A stretch of 64,000 nt of DNA from UBA710 sp051655145 (GTDB lineage: Bacteria > Bacillota_I > Bacilli_A > Mycoplasmatales > Metamycoplasmataceae), in NCBI GenBank assembly GCA_051655145.1, contig JBOFZK010000051.1, positions 4,111-68,110 on the forward strand, read 5' to 3'. The position numbers were made by a program, and so were the translations under genes. This document shows positions 11,664-23,752 of this stretch, piece by piece (positions within the stretch are counted from its first letter, which is position 1; each line of letters starts with the position of its first letter). The notes below the pieces were generated by a model, which was given only the letters and a program-made list of their open reading frames with translations, was not told where the DNA came from and did not search any database.

Positions 11664-13181
11664 TTATTTTATTATCTCTTGAATTTTTTGATAATAAGTA
11701 TTAAAATTTTGCTCTGCTATATCTTTGTTTTTATTAATAAAAAATAAATAAATTTTCATTTTAGGTTCTGTTCCAGATGGACGTAAAGAAATTCATGATC
11801 CATCTTCAAATTCAAAAGAAAACATATCTTCTTTTTCAATTCCTCTTATTCCTTCATTATAATCAAGGAAAAGAGCGTTATCTAGTTTTAATTCTTTAAA
11901 TTTACTTTTAATTAGACCTTGTTTTTTATCATTATCTAAATCAATATTAATTGTTCCACTAGAAACAAAACCGTATTTTTTATAAATGCCTTCTAAAACT
12001 TGAAGCAAACTTAAACCATCTTTTTTATATTTGCTACACATTTTAGCAAGAATAACTATTGATTGAAGAGCATCTTTATCTCTACAAATCTTTTCATTAA
12101 TTAATGAACCATAACTTTCTTCAAAACCGAAAAGAAATTTGTCTTTATCTCCGTTCATTTCTTTTGTTTTAATTAAATTTCCAATTCATTTAAAACCAGT
12201 TTTTGTCATATATGAATTAATTCCATTTTCACTAGCTATTTTCTTAGGTAAAGAAGAAGAAACAAAAGAATAGATTAAATAATATTTTTCATCTTTTTTA
12301 TTTTCAATTAAATAATTAAAAATTAAAATAGCAGTTTCATTCCCTGTAAGGATTTTATAATCATTTCCATCTTTAACAGCAAGTCCTACTCTATCAGAAT
12401 CAGGATCAGTTACAAGAATTATGTCACAATCATTTTTTAAAGCTATTTCTTTAACATTATCATATGCTACTTTAACTTCAGGATTAGGACTTTTTGAAAA
12501 AGTAAATTCAGTATCTTCCTTCATTTCTCTTTCTTCATAAAATCCATTAACATTTAATTTTTTAAAAATTTCTTTAACAGGTTTTGCTCCTGTACCATGT
12601 TGAGGAGTAAAAGCAACTTTTATATTTGATAAATTAGATAATTCTTTTCCTCCTATAATAATTATTTCATCTAAATATTTTTTAACAATATCATCTGAAA
12701 CATATTCAATATATTCTTCATTTTTAATTGCATTTGTATTATCTAAATAATATGTATAACCCTTAAAATATTTTTGTAATTCTTCAATATCTCATGGAAG
12801 TAATTGACAACCATCACTATTATAAATTTTAATTCCATTATATTCTTTGGGATTATGGCTTGCTGTAACGTTTATAGCTCCAGCTGCTTTTAAAATTCTT
12901 GTTTGATAAGAAATAATCGGTGTTGCTACAATATCTTTATTAAAATAAACTTTAATTTTATATGAAGACAAAATAGAAGCTGCTAAAGTAGCAAAATTTT
13001 TACTTTCTCTTCTATTGTCCCTTCCGATAACAATTCCTTCTTTTTTAGCATTAGGAAATTTATCTAAAAGATAATTTGCAAAACCATTAATTATATTTAA
13101 AACATGAATATCATTTAAAAATTCTTCCCCTTTTCCTAATATGCCTCTAATACCGGCGGTTCCAAATTCTAGCTTTTTCAT
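11664..13181 (-). CDS. Phosphoglucomutase/phosphomannomutase
   Basis: Alpha-D-phosphohexomutase that interconverts hexose 1- and 6-phosphates, linking glycolysis to sugar nucleotides and glycolipids. 505 residues. The family's four-domain order is visible: EFGTAGIRGILG near the N-terminus, phosphoserine loop TASHNPKEYNG near 109-119, metal-binding DPDSDRVG near 260, sugar-binding FGFEESYGSL (about 345-354) and phosphate-binding RPSGTEPKMKIY near the C-terminus. Substrate preference (glucose or mannose) is not decidable from this, so no symbol is given. Several TGA-Trp codons split the reading frame. Confidence 0.92.
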
Positions 13182-13189
13182 ATAAAATA

Positions 13190-13195
13190 ATTATA
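13190..13195 (-). promoter_or_regulatory. -10 box of the phosphohexomutase gene, leaderless type
   Basis: TATAAT on the minus strand ends 8 nt before ATG 13181 with no Shine-Dalgarno sequence. Confidence 0.5.
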
Positions 13196-13224
13196 TTAAT
13201 TTTATTTAATTTATTTTATTAATT

Positions 13225-13230
13225 TATAAT
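13225..13230 (+). promoter_or_regulatory. -10 box of parE, near-leaderless
   Basis: TATAAT ends 10 nt before ATG 13241 with only A/T bases between, leaving room for at most a few untranslated bases. Confidence 0.5.
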
Positions 13231-13240
13231 TAAATAAAAT

Positions 13241-15157
13241 ATGAATCAATACAATGCAAAAAATATAATTACACTTAAAGGTCTAGAAGCTGTAAGAAAA
13301 AGACCTGGAATGTATATAGGATCTACCGATATTAATGGGTTACACCATTTATTATGGGAAATTTTTGATAACTCTGTAGATGAGGTTCTTTCAGGTTTTG
13401 CAACTGAAATAAAAGTAATCTTAAAAAAAGACGGTTCAGTTATTGTTGAAGATAATGGAAGAGGAATTCCAATTGATAAACATTCAAATGATAGAACAGC
13501 TGTTGAAGTTATTTTTACAGAATTACATTCAGGAGGAAAATTTAATAGTGATTCTTATAAAACATCTGGAGGATTACATGGAGTTGGATCATCAGTAGTT
13601 AATGCTCTTAGTGAAAAATTAGAAGCAACTATTTATAAAGATGGAAGTGAATATTTTACTTCTTTTGAAAATGGTGACAATATTACTAATAGAACTCAAG
13701 AAATTGGTCCAACAACTAAAAAAGGAACCAAAATACAATTTTGACCAAATTATAAAATCTTTAAATTTGCTAAATTTTCTTATGAAATAATTTCAGAAAG
13801 ATTAAGAGAAGCATCTTTTTTACTTGGTGGAGTATCAATTTTTTTAAGAGATGAAAATACCAAAAATAGTTTTGAATTTAAACATAAAGAAGGAATTAAA
13901 GATTTCGTTAATTTTATAAATAATACAAAAACTCCTATTACTCCTATTATTGAAATAAAAGACAAAAATAAAGATTTTGAAATTGAAATAGGAATTCAAT
14001 ATACAGATAGTTATTCTGAAACAATAATTTCTTTTGTAAATAATGTTAAAACAAGAGATGGTGGAACTCACGAAGGAGCATTTAAAGCTTCCCTTACAAA
14101 AATAATTAATGATTTTGCAAGAGAAAAAAATATTTTAAAGGCAAGAGATTTAAATTTTGAAGGAAGTGATATTAGAGAAGGAATAACAGCGATTATTTCC
14201 GTTAAAGTTCCTGAAAAATATTTAGAATTCGTAGGACAAACAAAAGATAAATTATCTACTCCTGAAATTAAAAAAATAATTGATAATGCAATGCAAACAA
14301 AATTCTATACTTGATTAATAGAAAATAAAGTTATTGCAGAAAGACTTTTACAAAAATCAAAACTTTCAAGAGAAGCTCGAGAAGCTGCTAAAAAAGCAAA
14401 ACTTGATACAAGAAAAGCAAAAGATAAATTAAACAACGTAAAAATCCTTTCAGGTAAACTAACACCTGCTTCTTCAAAAAACCCTCTAAAAAGAGAATTA
14501 TTTTTAGTTGAGGGGGATTCAGCTGGTGGTTCAGCTAAATTAGGAAGAGATAGAGAAACTCAAGCGATTCTTCCTTTAAAAGGGAAAATCTTAAATTCTG
14601 AAAAAGCAAAACTTCTTGAAATATTAAAAAATGAAGAAATTTCAACCATTATTAATGCAATAGGGGCTGGAGTAGGTAATGACTTTAAAATAAACGATAT
14701 TAAATATAATAAAGTTATTTTAATGACAGATGCCGATACTGACGGGGCACATATTCAAATTTTATTATTAACATTCTTTTTTAGATATATGAAGGATTTA
14801 ATTTTAAATGGAAAAGTTTATATTGCTCAACCACCACTTTTTAAACTTTCTAAAAAAACCGGAAATAATAAAAATGTTTATCTTTGATCAGAAGAAGAAT
14901 TAAAAGAGTTTATGTCAAAAAATACTGGATATGACATTCAAAGATATAAAGGTCTTGGAGAAATGAATTCAGATCAATTATGAGATACAACAATGAATCC
15001 TAAGAATCGTTCTTTAATTAAAATTGGATTAGAAGATATAGCAATAATTGAAAGAAGAGTTTCAACTCTTATGGGTGATAATGTTGAACCAAGAAAAGAA
15101 TGAATTGATAAAAATGTAGAATTTACAATGGAAGATGATTATGATCTTAATCAATAA
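13241..15157 (+). CDS. parE: DNA topoisomerase IV subunit B
   Basis: ATPase subunit of topoisomerase IV, which separates linked daughter chromosomes. 638 residues. The GHKL ATPase domain shows RPGMYIGST (about 21-29), DNSVDE (about 45-50), VEDNGRGIPID and KTSGGLHGVGSSVVNALS. The TOPRIM domain shows LVEGDSAGGSAK (about 422-433) and the metal-binding DADTDGAHI (about 500). ParE rather than GyrB is inferred from the adjacent parC, 29 nt downstream, and from the ParE-like N-terminus. At least four TGA codons are read as Trp. Confidence 0.93.
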
Positions 15158-15186
15158 AATAAAAATATAAAAAGAGAAGAGGAGTT

Positions 15187-17784
15187 ATGAGTAAAAAAGA
15201 AAAAGAAAATTTAGATAATGAAAATGATAAGAATATAGAATTTAAATCACTTGATTATATTATGTCTGATCGTTTTTCAAGATATGCTAAATATATAATT
15301 CTTCAAAGAGCTCTTCCTGATATAAGAGATGGTCTTAAACCAGTTCAAAGACGTATTTTATATTCAATGTATGATCTTAATTTAACTTATGATAAAGCTT
15401 TTAAAAAATCAGCAAGAGTAGTTGGGGATGTAATTGGTAAGTATCACCCTCATGGTGATTCATCTATTTATGAAGCGCTAGTTAGAATGGCTCAGGATTG
15501 AAAAATTAATCTTCCTTTAGTTGAAATGCATGGTAATAAAGGATCAATAGATGATGATCCAGCTGCTGCAATGCGTTATACTGAAACTAGATTAGCTAAA
15601 ATATCTACAGAAATTTTAGATGAACTTGATAAAAAAATCGTTCCATTTGCTCCTAATTTTGATGATACTGAAAAAGAACCAGTCTATCTTCCTTCTTATT
15701 TACCTAATTTACTTGTAAATGGAGCAAGAGGAATAGCGGCTGGATATGCAACTGAAATTCCTCCTCATAATTTAGGAGAAATTATTGAGGGAGCAATTGC
15801 TAAAATTAAAAAACCAGAAATTTCAATTAGTTCTCTTCAAAAATATATAAAAGGTCCTGATTTTCCTACAGGTGGAGTAATTTATAGTAAAAAAGGAATT
15901 GATGAATCATTTGAAAGAGGAAATGGCAGAATTGTTATTTTATCTAAATATAAAATAATTGATACTGACAAAGAAAAGAAAATAATTATATCTGAAATCC
16001 CTTATGGAGTAGTTAAAGCGAAACTAGTTCGTCAAATTGATGAACTAAGAATAAATTCTATTTTAAATGGAATAAATGATGTAAGAGATGAATCAGATCG
16101 TCAAGGAATTTCAATAGTAATTGAATTAGATCCTAAATCAAATGCTGAAGCAATCATTTCTTTTTTACTTAAAAAAACTGATCTTCAAGTATTTTATTCT
16201 TACAATATGGTTTTAATTCATGAAAACGCTCCTAAACTTTTAGGTATTTCTAAAATGTTAGATTACTATATTTCATTTATTAAAGAACTTAAAACAAAAT
16301 CAATTAAATATGATCTTAATATAAGTAAAAATAGATTAGAAATTATTGAAGGATTTATAAAGGTTTCTAAAATAATTGATCAAGTAATAAAAGTTATTAG
16401 AGAAACAGATGATTCAAAAGCTGGAGTAATTTTAAATCTAAGAACAAAATTAGATTTTTCTGAAGTCCAAGCTAAAGCAATTGCTGAAATGAGATTATAT
16501 AGATTAAATAGAACAGATGTTTCTTTATTTTTAAATGAGAAAAAAATATTAGAAGAAAAAATAACTTTTTGAAACTCTCTTTTAAAAGATGAAGAACTAT
16601 TTAATAGAAATTTAATTGAACATCTTAAAAAGATCAAAAAAGAATTTGGTGTTGAAAGAAAAAGTACAATTGTTGAAGAAGAATTGAATTTAAACTTTAA
16701 AGTTGAAGAAGTAATTGAAAATGAAGTAATGTATTTATCTATTTCAAAGGATGGATATATAAAAAGAGTTTCTAAAAAAAGTTATGAATCAAATGAAATT
16801 GGTAATTTTTCATTAAAAGAAAATGATAAATTAATTTATTTTGCAAAAGCTGAAACAAAAAGTAAATTAATAATTTTTTCAAATAAAGGAAATTATATTT
16901 ATATTCCACTTCATAAATTAGAAGAAGTTAAATGAAAAGATTTTGGAATACATATTTCTGATTTTGCAACATTTGAAAATAATGAAGAAATTATTGATGC
17001 AATTCAAATAGTTGATTTTAATGTAAATGCTTATTTAGTTTCAATAACAAAAAATGGAATGGGTAAAAAATCTCCAATTTCTCAATTAGAAACATCAAGA
17101 TATTCAAAACCACTTACCTATATGAAATTAAAGAATTTATCAGATGAAGTTATTGGTATTAAATTAGTAAATACAATGGACGATATTTTACTAATAACTT
17201 CTGATCATAGAGCGATTAAACATAGTAATCATTTCCTTCCTTCGATTTCATTACGTTCAATAGGAAACACTATGATTAAATTAAGAGGAAATTATATAAC
17301 AACATTTGTTATTGCAAACAACAATGAAGATATTTTTATAATGAATACAAAATTTAAAATTAATGAAATATCATTTAAAAATCTATTAGTATCTAATAAG
17401 CCTAATTTAGGTGTTCAATTAGTTGATCAAAGCATTAATAAACATCATTTTATTTTAGCTAATAAAGTAGGGCATAAAGAATATTTATATATGGATAAAG
17501 ATGGTCTTTTAATTAAAGAAAAATACCCTTTAAATAGAAATAATTCTGAATTAAAAATATCTTTCCCATTAATTAAAAATAATTCAAAATGAATTTTATT
17601 TTTAAATGAAAATAAAGTTGAAAGTAATGATTATTTTTCTAAAGAAAATGATAATGATGAAGAAAAAGAACAAATTGAAGAATCACTTAAAAATGTAAAT
17701 AAAATATTTAAAGATATTGAAGATAAAGCAAATAAATTTGATAAAGATGAAATCGACGATATTTTAAAAAAATTTAAAATATAA
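15187..17784 (+). CDS. parC: DNA topoisomerase IV subunit A
   Basis: DNA-cleaving subunit of topoisomerase IV, acting with ParE. 865 residues. The N-terminal breakage-reunion domain has LPDIRDGLKPVQRRILYSM (about 42-60), the quinolone-pocket region GKYHPHGDSSIYEALVRMAQ (about 84-103), and catalytic tyrosine Y131 in AAMRYTE. A beta-pinwheel C-terminal domain follows, ending in a Lys/Glu-rich helix. AAGAGAAGAGGAG lies upstream of the start. It lies between parE and trpS with short gaps (29 and 16 nt), which suggests one transcript. Confidence 0.94.
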
Positions 17785-17800
17785 TGAAAGGATATTTTAT

Positions 17801-18796
17801 ATGAATAAAAAAACAATAGTAAGCGGAATAACTGCTACAGGTAATTTAACAATTGGAAATTATTTTGGAGCTATAAAAAGTTTTTTAGAATTACAAAAAA
17901 CAGAAAATTTATTTATTTTTGTTGCTGATTTACATGCTATAACTATTGATATAAATCCTGATAAATTAAGAGAAAACAAAAAGCAAATTTTTTCTTTACT
18001 TTTAGCTTCTGGAATAGATCCTGAAAAAACAACTATTTTTTTCCAATCAGATAATAGCAATCATCTTAAATTAAATTGAATAACAACATGTAATTCAAGT
18101 ATTGGTGAACTTCAAAGAATGACTCAATTTAAAGATAAATCAGACAATATAAAAGTTATGGAAAATGGAACAATAAATATTCCGACTGGATTGTTTGTTT
18201 ATCCTACTTTAATGGCTGCTGATATTATTTTATATAATCCTGATTTAGTTCCTGTTGGAATAGATCAAAAACAACATCTTGAACTTTGTCAAAAGATAGT
18301 TCAAAAATTAAATAAAAAATATAATTTTTCTTTTAAAGTTCCTAAACCATATTTTTCTAAAACTGGGGCAAAAATTATGTCATTAACAAACCCTTCTAAA
18401 AAAATGTCAAAATCCGATACTGATTTAAATGCTTCAATTTATTTATTAGATAAAGAAGAAGATGTAATTAAAAAAATTTCTAAAGCAGTAACTGATAATG
18501 AAAATAAAATATATTTTTCAGAAGATAAAAAAGGAATTTCTAATCTTTTAAATATTTATATTTCAACTAAAGGAATTTCTCAAGAAGAAGCTCTGGAAAT
18601 TTTTAAAGAAAAAGATTATGGATTTTTTAAAAAAGAAGTTGCTAAAGAAGTTAATAAACTATTAAATAGTATTCAAACAAAATATGAATTCTATTATAAC
18701 CAAATAGATAAATATGCTAAACAAGGAGCTTTAAAAGCTATTGAAGCCACTAATAGTATTATTGATGATATTTATAAAAAAATAGGTTTTAATTAA
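17801..18796 (+). CDS. trpS: Tryptophanyl-tRNA synthetase
   Basis: Class I synthetase that charges tRNA-Trp; in this organism that includes the tRNA reading UGA. 331 residues, standard bacterial TrpRS length. The HIGH-like motif is TIGNYFGA near 17-24 and the KMSKS loop is near residues 200-205 (KKMSKSDTD). GIDQKQHLEL is the conserved tryptophan/tRNA dimer region. Interestingly the gene itself has a TGA-Trp codon (LKLNWITT). The start has GAAAGGA about 9 nt upstream. The 3' end converges on lepA with an 8 bp gap. Confidence 0.95.
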
Positions 18797-18804
18797 AAAA
18801 ATAT

Positions 18805-20592
18805 TTATTTATTTTTAAGTAATTTAATAAATGTATCCTGAGGAACTTCTACTTTACCAAAAGCTTTTGCTCTTTTTTTACCTTCTTTTTGTTTTTTAAG
18901 TAGTTTTTGTCTTCTTGTAACATCACCACCATATAATTTAGCAGTAACATCTTTACGATAAGCTTTAATAGTTTCTCTAGCGATTATTTTAGCTCCAATA
19001 GCAGCTTGTACAGGAACTTCAAAGTTATTTCTAGGAATTAATTCTTTTAGTTTTTTAACTAATTCTCTTGATCTTTCTTCAGCAAAATCTTTATGAATAA
19101 TAGAACTAAAAGCATCAATTTTTTCTCCATTTAATAATATATCAACTTTTACTAAACTAGCTTTTTCAGGAGGGATAATAGTGTAATCGAAAGAAGCATA
19201 TCCTTTTGAAATTGATTTAAGCTTATCAAAAAAATCAAAAATAATTTCATTTAAAGGCATATCATAAACTAGTTTTCATCTTTTTGAATCAATACAATCA
19301 GCTTTAATATATTTCCCTCTTTTTAATTTACATAATTCCATTATTGATCCGATAAATTCTTGAATTACTAAAATTTCTGCTCTTACAAATGGTTCTTCAA
19401 TAAAATCGATTGAAGATGTATCGGGAAATTCTGAGGGATTAGAAATAACTAAAACTTCTTTATTTGTTTTGTGGACAATAAATTCAACCGATGGAGCTGT
19501 AGCTATTAAATCAATATTAAATTCTCTTGAAAGTCTTTCTTGTAAAATCTCCATATGTAGAAGTCCAAGAAAACCAATTCTAAAACCATGACCTAAGGCT
19601 TTTGAAGATTCTGGTTCATATGTAATTGAAGAATCTGAAAGAGAAATTTTTTCTAAAGAATCTTTTAATAATTCATAATCTTTTCCATCTATTGGATAAA
19701 ATCCTGTAAAAACAACTGGTTTCATTTTTTTATATCCATCAATTGGAGTATCTGTTGGATTGCTAGATAAAGTTATCGTATCACCTATAGCAACTTGTTT
19801 TGCATCTCTTATAGAAGCGGCTATTCAACCAACCTCTCCTGATTCAAGAAAATCTTTTTTAACTTCTTGAGGTTTTTTAATTCCTAATTCAGTTACATGA
19901 AAAACTTTTTCTTTATTAGTTAAAAAGAAAAAATTATCTCCTATTTTAATTTTTCCATTAAAAATTCTTGTAAGAATAATAACTCCTCTAAAAGGATCAT
20001 AGTATGAATCAAAAACAAGAGCTTTTAAAGGTTTATTATCATCAGCATCAATTGGAGCGGGAATTTTTTCAATGATTGCATCAAAAACTTTTTCAACATT
20101 TAATCCTGTTTTAGCTGAAATTAAAATTGCATCATCAGCACTTATTCCAATTGTTTCTTCGATTTCTCTTTTTACTTCTTCAACATTTGCTGAAGGAAGA
20201 TCTATTTTATTAATAACAGGAATTATTTCTAAATTATGATCTAAAGCCATATAAACATTAGCAAGAGTTTGCGCTTCTATTCCTTGGGTTGCATCAATTA
20301 ACAATAAAACTCCTTCTACAGCTGCTAAGCTTCTTGAAACTTCATAAGCAAAATCGACATGACCTGGAGTATCTATTAAATGAAAAATATGATTTTTATA
20401 CTCTATTTGAGCAGCATTTAATTTTATTGTGATCCCTCTTTCTTTTTCAAGGTCCATTGTATCTAAATGTTGTGCATTTAATTCTCGAGAATTTATAGTA
20501 TTTGAAATCTCTAAAAGCCTATCTGCTAATGTCGATTTTCCATGATCTATATGAGCAATTATTGCAAAATTTCTTATTTTATTTTTATCCAT
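18805..20592 (-). CDS. lepA: Elongation factor 4 (LepA), ribosome back-translocase GTPase
   Basis: Translational GTPase that acts on stalled or mistranslocated ribosomes. 595 residues, normal for LepA. G1 AHIDHGKSTLADRLL lies at about 13-27, the G2 switch is near RGITIKLNAAQI, G3 is DTPGHVDF, G4 is NKIDLP and G5 is SAKTGLNVE. The LepA-specific C-terminal domain ends with YGGDVTRRQKLLKKQKEGKKRAKAFGKVEVPQD-like residues (about 545-585), where basic residues contact tRNA. Two TGA codons are read as Trp. Confidence 0.95.
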
Positions 20593-20601
20593 ATTTATAT
20601 A

Positions 20602-20607
20602 ATTATA
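20602..20607 (-). promoter_or_regulatory. -10 box of lepA, leaderless type
   Basis: TATAAT on the minus strand ends 9 nt before ATG 20592 with no Shine-Dalgarno sequence. Confidence 0.5.
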
Positions 20608-20611
20608 AATT

Positions 20612-20647
20612 AAAAAAAATTAAACATTGCTTTTGCTTTATTTAATT
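20612..20647 (-). terminator. Probable terminator after ktrA
   Basis: On the minus strand an AATTAAA/TTTAATT stem encloses a loop containing GCAAAAGC and is followed by a run of T. The stem is short and AT-only, so this is a tentative call. Confidence 0.4.
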
Positions 20648-20693
20648 TTATTTTCTTTATTTTTTTCTAATAAAATAATCAATAAATTTATAT

Positions 20694-21464
20694 TTATTTT
20701 TTGATTTTGAAAATATTTCTTTTCTCTCTTTTAGGATTTATTTCATTTGAAGCTGTTGGAGAAAAATTATTTGAACTCTTTTTATAACTATTATCAAAAG
20801 AATCAAAATTCATATAACCAAAAAATTCAGTAACATCATTAATTTTACCTACAACTGTTATTTGGTCATTAATTTTAAGAATAAGATCACCAGAAGGTAA
20901 TACTGATGGTTCTTTTTTTCTCTTAACTAGAATAACAGTAATTCCTCTATTATTTAATTTAAGTTCCTTTAAAGGAATATCGATTAATTCTTGATTATTT
21001 ACATATGAAGAACCGATTACAAAATTATCTCCTAATTCATTTAATGAAGAAGAATATTTAAGAAAATTACTATTAGCGGCTATTAAAGCGGTTCTTGTTC
21101 CTGATTCTGATTCAGGTCTTATAATAATATTTACTCCGATTTGGTGTAAAACTCTGGCATGTCTTTTGGTTTTAGCTCTTGCAATAATTGATTTAATTCC
21201 TATTTCTAATAAAGCAGCAATAATTTCGATATTATCACTAACTCCGACTATAACTGTTTCGAATTCTTCTATTCCGATTGATTTTAAAGCTCTAAGATCA
21301 GATGCTTCTAAAACAGCTAAAGAATTATATTCTGAATTGATTAAAGAAAGAGCGGTTTCATCTTTATCGATTACAAGAACCCTTTTATTTAGCTTATTAA
21401 GCTGTTTAACAACCGCTTCTCCGAATGTTCCGGCACCTATTAGGCAAATATCTTTTTTTGACAT
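20694..21464 (-). CDS. ktrA: Potassium uptake regulatory subunit KtrA/TrkA (RCK domain)
   Basis: Cytoplasmic gating ring subunit that binds nucleotide and controls a KtrB/TrkH-type potassium channel. 256 residues: RCK_N Rossmann domain with ICLIGAGTFGEAVVKQLN (about 6-23) and VIDKDE, then an RCK_C domain from about 140 to 215 (LIDIPLKELKLNNRGITVILVKR). A basic, Ser/Asn-rich tail of about 40 residues follows. It is divergent from ktrB, with 205 bp between the starts. The name KtrA rather than TrkA is chosen because there is a single RCK_N domain. Confidence 0.88.
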   Translation of the reverse strand: MSKKDICLIGAGTFGEAVVKQLNKLNKRVLVIDKDETALSLINSEYNSLAVLEASDLRALKSIGIEEFETVIVGVSDNIEIIAALLEIGIKSIIARAKTKRHARVLHQIGVNIIIRPESESGTRTALIAANSNFLKYSSSLNELGDNFVIGSSYVNNQELIDIPLKELKLNNRGITVILVKRKKEPSVLPSGDLILKINDQITVVGKINDVTEFFGYMNFDSFDNSYKKSSNNFSPTASNEINPKREKRNIFKIKK

Positions 21465-21474
21465 AATTGCTTAT

Positions 21475-21480
21475 ATTATA
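21475..21480 (-). promoter_or_regulatory. -10 box of ktrA
   Basis: TATAAT on the minus strand ends 10 nt before ATG 21464 with no Shine-Dalgarno sequence. Confidence 0.45.
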
Positions 21481-21579
21481 TAATATATAAAGTAAATTAT
21501 AAGAATTAAAGCATAAAAAAATAATAATATTTAATCTGTTTTTATAAAAATAATATTTATCTATTTAATTTGGAAATAC

Positions 21580-21652
21580 CTTTGGTTTATATATAAAAGG
21601 AAAATAAAATATAATTATAAAAGGACAAATATTTATATAAACAAAGTATAAT
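21580..21652 (+). promoter_or_regulatory. Imperfect inverted repeat and -10 box before ktrB
   Basis: The left arm CTTTGGTTTATATA (21580-21593) and right arm TATATAAACAAAG (21634-21646) are complementary apart from one extra G. The right arm directly touches the -10 hexamer TATAAT at 21647-21652, 17 nt before ATG 21670. The placement suits an operator or an RNA structure controlling the ktrA/ktrB pair; the function is inferred. Confidence 0.4.
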
Positions 21653-21669
21653 AATATTTTTAATTAGAA

Positions 21670-23163
21670 ATGAGAAAAATGGATAAACTTAAACATACAT
21701 TTAATCGCTTTAGAAAGAGTTTTAAGAAAATATCTAATTTTAAAATAATTTTAATAACTTATTTTTTAGTAGTTATTTTTGCTTCACTAATTCTATTTTC
21801 TCCAATTTCTCAAACAGGTAAAAATCATGTAGATTATATAGATGCTCTTTTTGTAGTTGCTTCTGCTTTTAGTGATACAGGATTAACAACATTGCCAACT
21901 TTTGAAACATGATCTATGTTCGGCCAGGCAATCATTGCTATTTTAATTTTAGTCGGAGGAATAGGAATTTTTGCCCTAAAATATTATTTTATTAATTTTA
22001 TTTTTAGAAGATCTATGTCTCTTTATTCAAGAATTGTTTTAGATAAGGAAAGATCATCAAATAATATAGGGAAAAGTTTATCTACAATAAGATCATCAAT
22101 TTCCATTATTTTCTTTTTAATTTTGCTCTCATCTTTTATTTTGTCTTTTGTTTTTTATTTCGATAAAGGAACGTTTAATATTCGAACTATTGGTTCTGAG
22201 GAATTTTCCGATCCTTACCATAATGTTTTAGAGTCAATAAGATTTGCTGTTTTTCATTCAATTTCAGCGATTAATAATGCAGGTTTTGATATTATAGGTG
22301 GTAAATCATTAATGCCATACTATGCTAGTTATTCTATTCAAATTATCTTTATTATTCTTTTTGTAATTGGGGGTATTGGATATCCTGTAATTTTTGATTT
22401 CTTTGAATTTTCTAGAAGAAAATTAACTAATAGAAACAAAAAATTCAAATTTAGTTTATTTACAAAATTATCTTGTCTTACATATTTAATTGTGGCAATA
22501 ATTGGATTATCATTGGCATATATTTTTGAATTAAATTTAATTGATAATTTTTGGAATAATCCAAATTATGGTAGTGCATCGGAAAAATTATTTGCTATTT
22601 TTTTTAATACAATGTCAACAAGAAATGCCGGGTTTTCTACAGTAGAAATTGGAGATCTTTCACCAGGAACTTTAATAGTATTTATTATTATGATGTTTAT
22701 AGGATCTGCTCCTTCATCAACAGCTGGAGGAATTAGAACAACAACTATTGCTGTTGTAGTTCTAGGAATATGAGCAAAAATTAAAAATACTAATTCAATT
22801 AAAATATTTAGCAAAAATATAGGAAAAGAAACAATTGCTAAATCTAATGTTGTTTTTTCAACTTCCATCATTATAGTTTCTCTTTCAGTTTTAATATGTT
22901 TATCTTCTTTAACGGCTGTAGAAACAAATTCTTTAGGAAGACGGGATGAACTTGATATAGTTTTTGAAGTTTTTTCAGCCTTTGGAACTACTGGATTATC
23001 GACAGGAATAACTAAAGATTTAAATATTTTATCTCAATTAAATTTAATTTTAGTTATGTTTATAGGACAGTTAGGAATATCATCATCAATTTTAGTAATT
23101 AATGAAAATAATAGAAAAGAAGAACTATTTAATTATGTAAAAGAAGAAATTTTAACTGGATAA
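21670..23163 (+). CDS. ktrB: Potassium uptake protein KtrB/TrkH, ion-translocating subunit
   Basis: Polytopic potassium (or sodium-coupled potassium) transporter with four pore-loop repeats. 497 residues. Selectivity-filter-like segments are visible as SDTGLTTLPT (about 71-80), NNAGFDIIGG (about 198-207), RNAGFSTVEIG (about 318-328) and GTTGLSTGIT (about 438-447), each with the conserved central Gly. Two TGA codons are read as Trp. There is an alternative start three codons downstream (ATG 21679). It is paired divergently with ktrA. Confidence 0.9.
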
Positions 23164-23215
23164 TTAAAATTTATATTATAATTTTTATTACCCATTACAT
23201 TAGAAAACAAAAGAT

Positions 23216-23247
23216 ATTTTTTCATTTTTGAAAAATAATTTTTTTTT
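23216..23247 (+). terminator. Terminator after ktrB
   Basis: TTTTTCA (23218-23224) pairs with TGAAAAA (23229-23235) around a TTTT loop. After a short AT spacer a long T run follows. Confidence 0.5.
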
Positions 23248-23315
23248 AATATATTATTAAAAGTAAATAAAATTATTGTCATTTGATTTATTAGATAAAA
23301 TTTGAAAGGAAACGA

Positions 23316-23750
23316 ATGAGACAAACCACAATTCTTAAAAAGGAAGAAATCGATAAAAAATGATATTTTATCGATGCCGAAGGTTTAGTTTTAGGTAGAG
23401 TTGCTACTTTAGCTGCAACATATTTAAGAGGAAAAAACAAACCAACATTTACCCCAAATATCGATATGGGAGATAATATTGTTATCATAAATGCTGAAAA
23501 AATCATTTTGACAGGAAATAAAGAAAAAGATAAAATTTACTACTCTCACTCGTTATATCCAGGAGGTCTTAAAACAACATCTCCTAGTGAATTAAGAAGT
23601 AAAAAACCAGTTAGAATTTTAGAAAAGGCTATTAAAGGAATGTTACCTCATAATAAATTAGGTTCAAAACAATATAGAAATCTTTATGTTTATGAAGGAC
23701 CAGTTCATAATCAAGAAGCACAGAAGCCTATGAAATTAGAGGTTAAATAA
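23316..23750 (+). CDS. rplM: Large-subunit ribosomal protein uL13
   Basis: Early-assembly protein of the 50S subunit. 144 residues. It shows the family core KKWYFIDAEGLVLGRVATLAATYLRGK in the first 45 residues and GGLKTTSPSELRSKKPVRILEKAIKGMLPHNKLG in the second half. The Trp is a TGA codon. Start ATG 23316 follows GAAAGGAAA. It precedes rpsI by 2 nt, the usual rplM-rpsI operon. Confidence 0.96.
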
Positions 23751-23752
23751 TT

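Noticed and set aside
21550..21669. A c-di-AMP or other known riboswitch before ktrB
   Set aside because: With the -10 box at 21647 the leader would be only about 10 nt, too short for a riboswitch; the repeat lies upstream of the transcription start.
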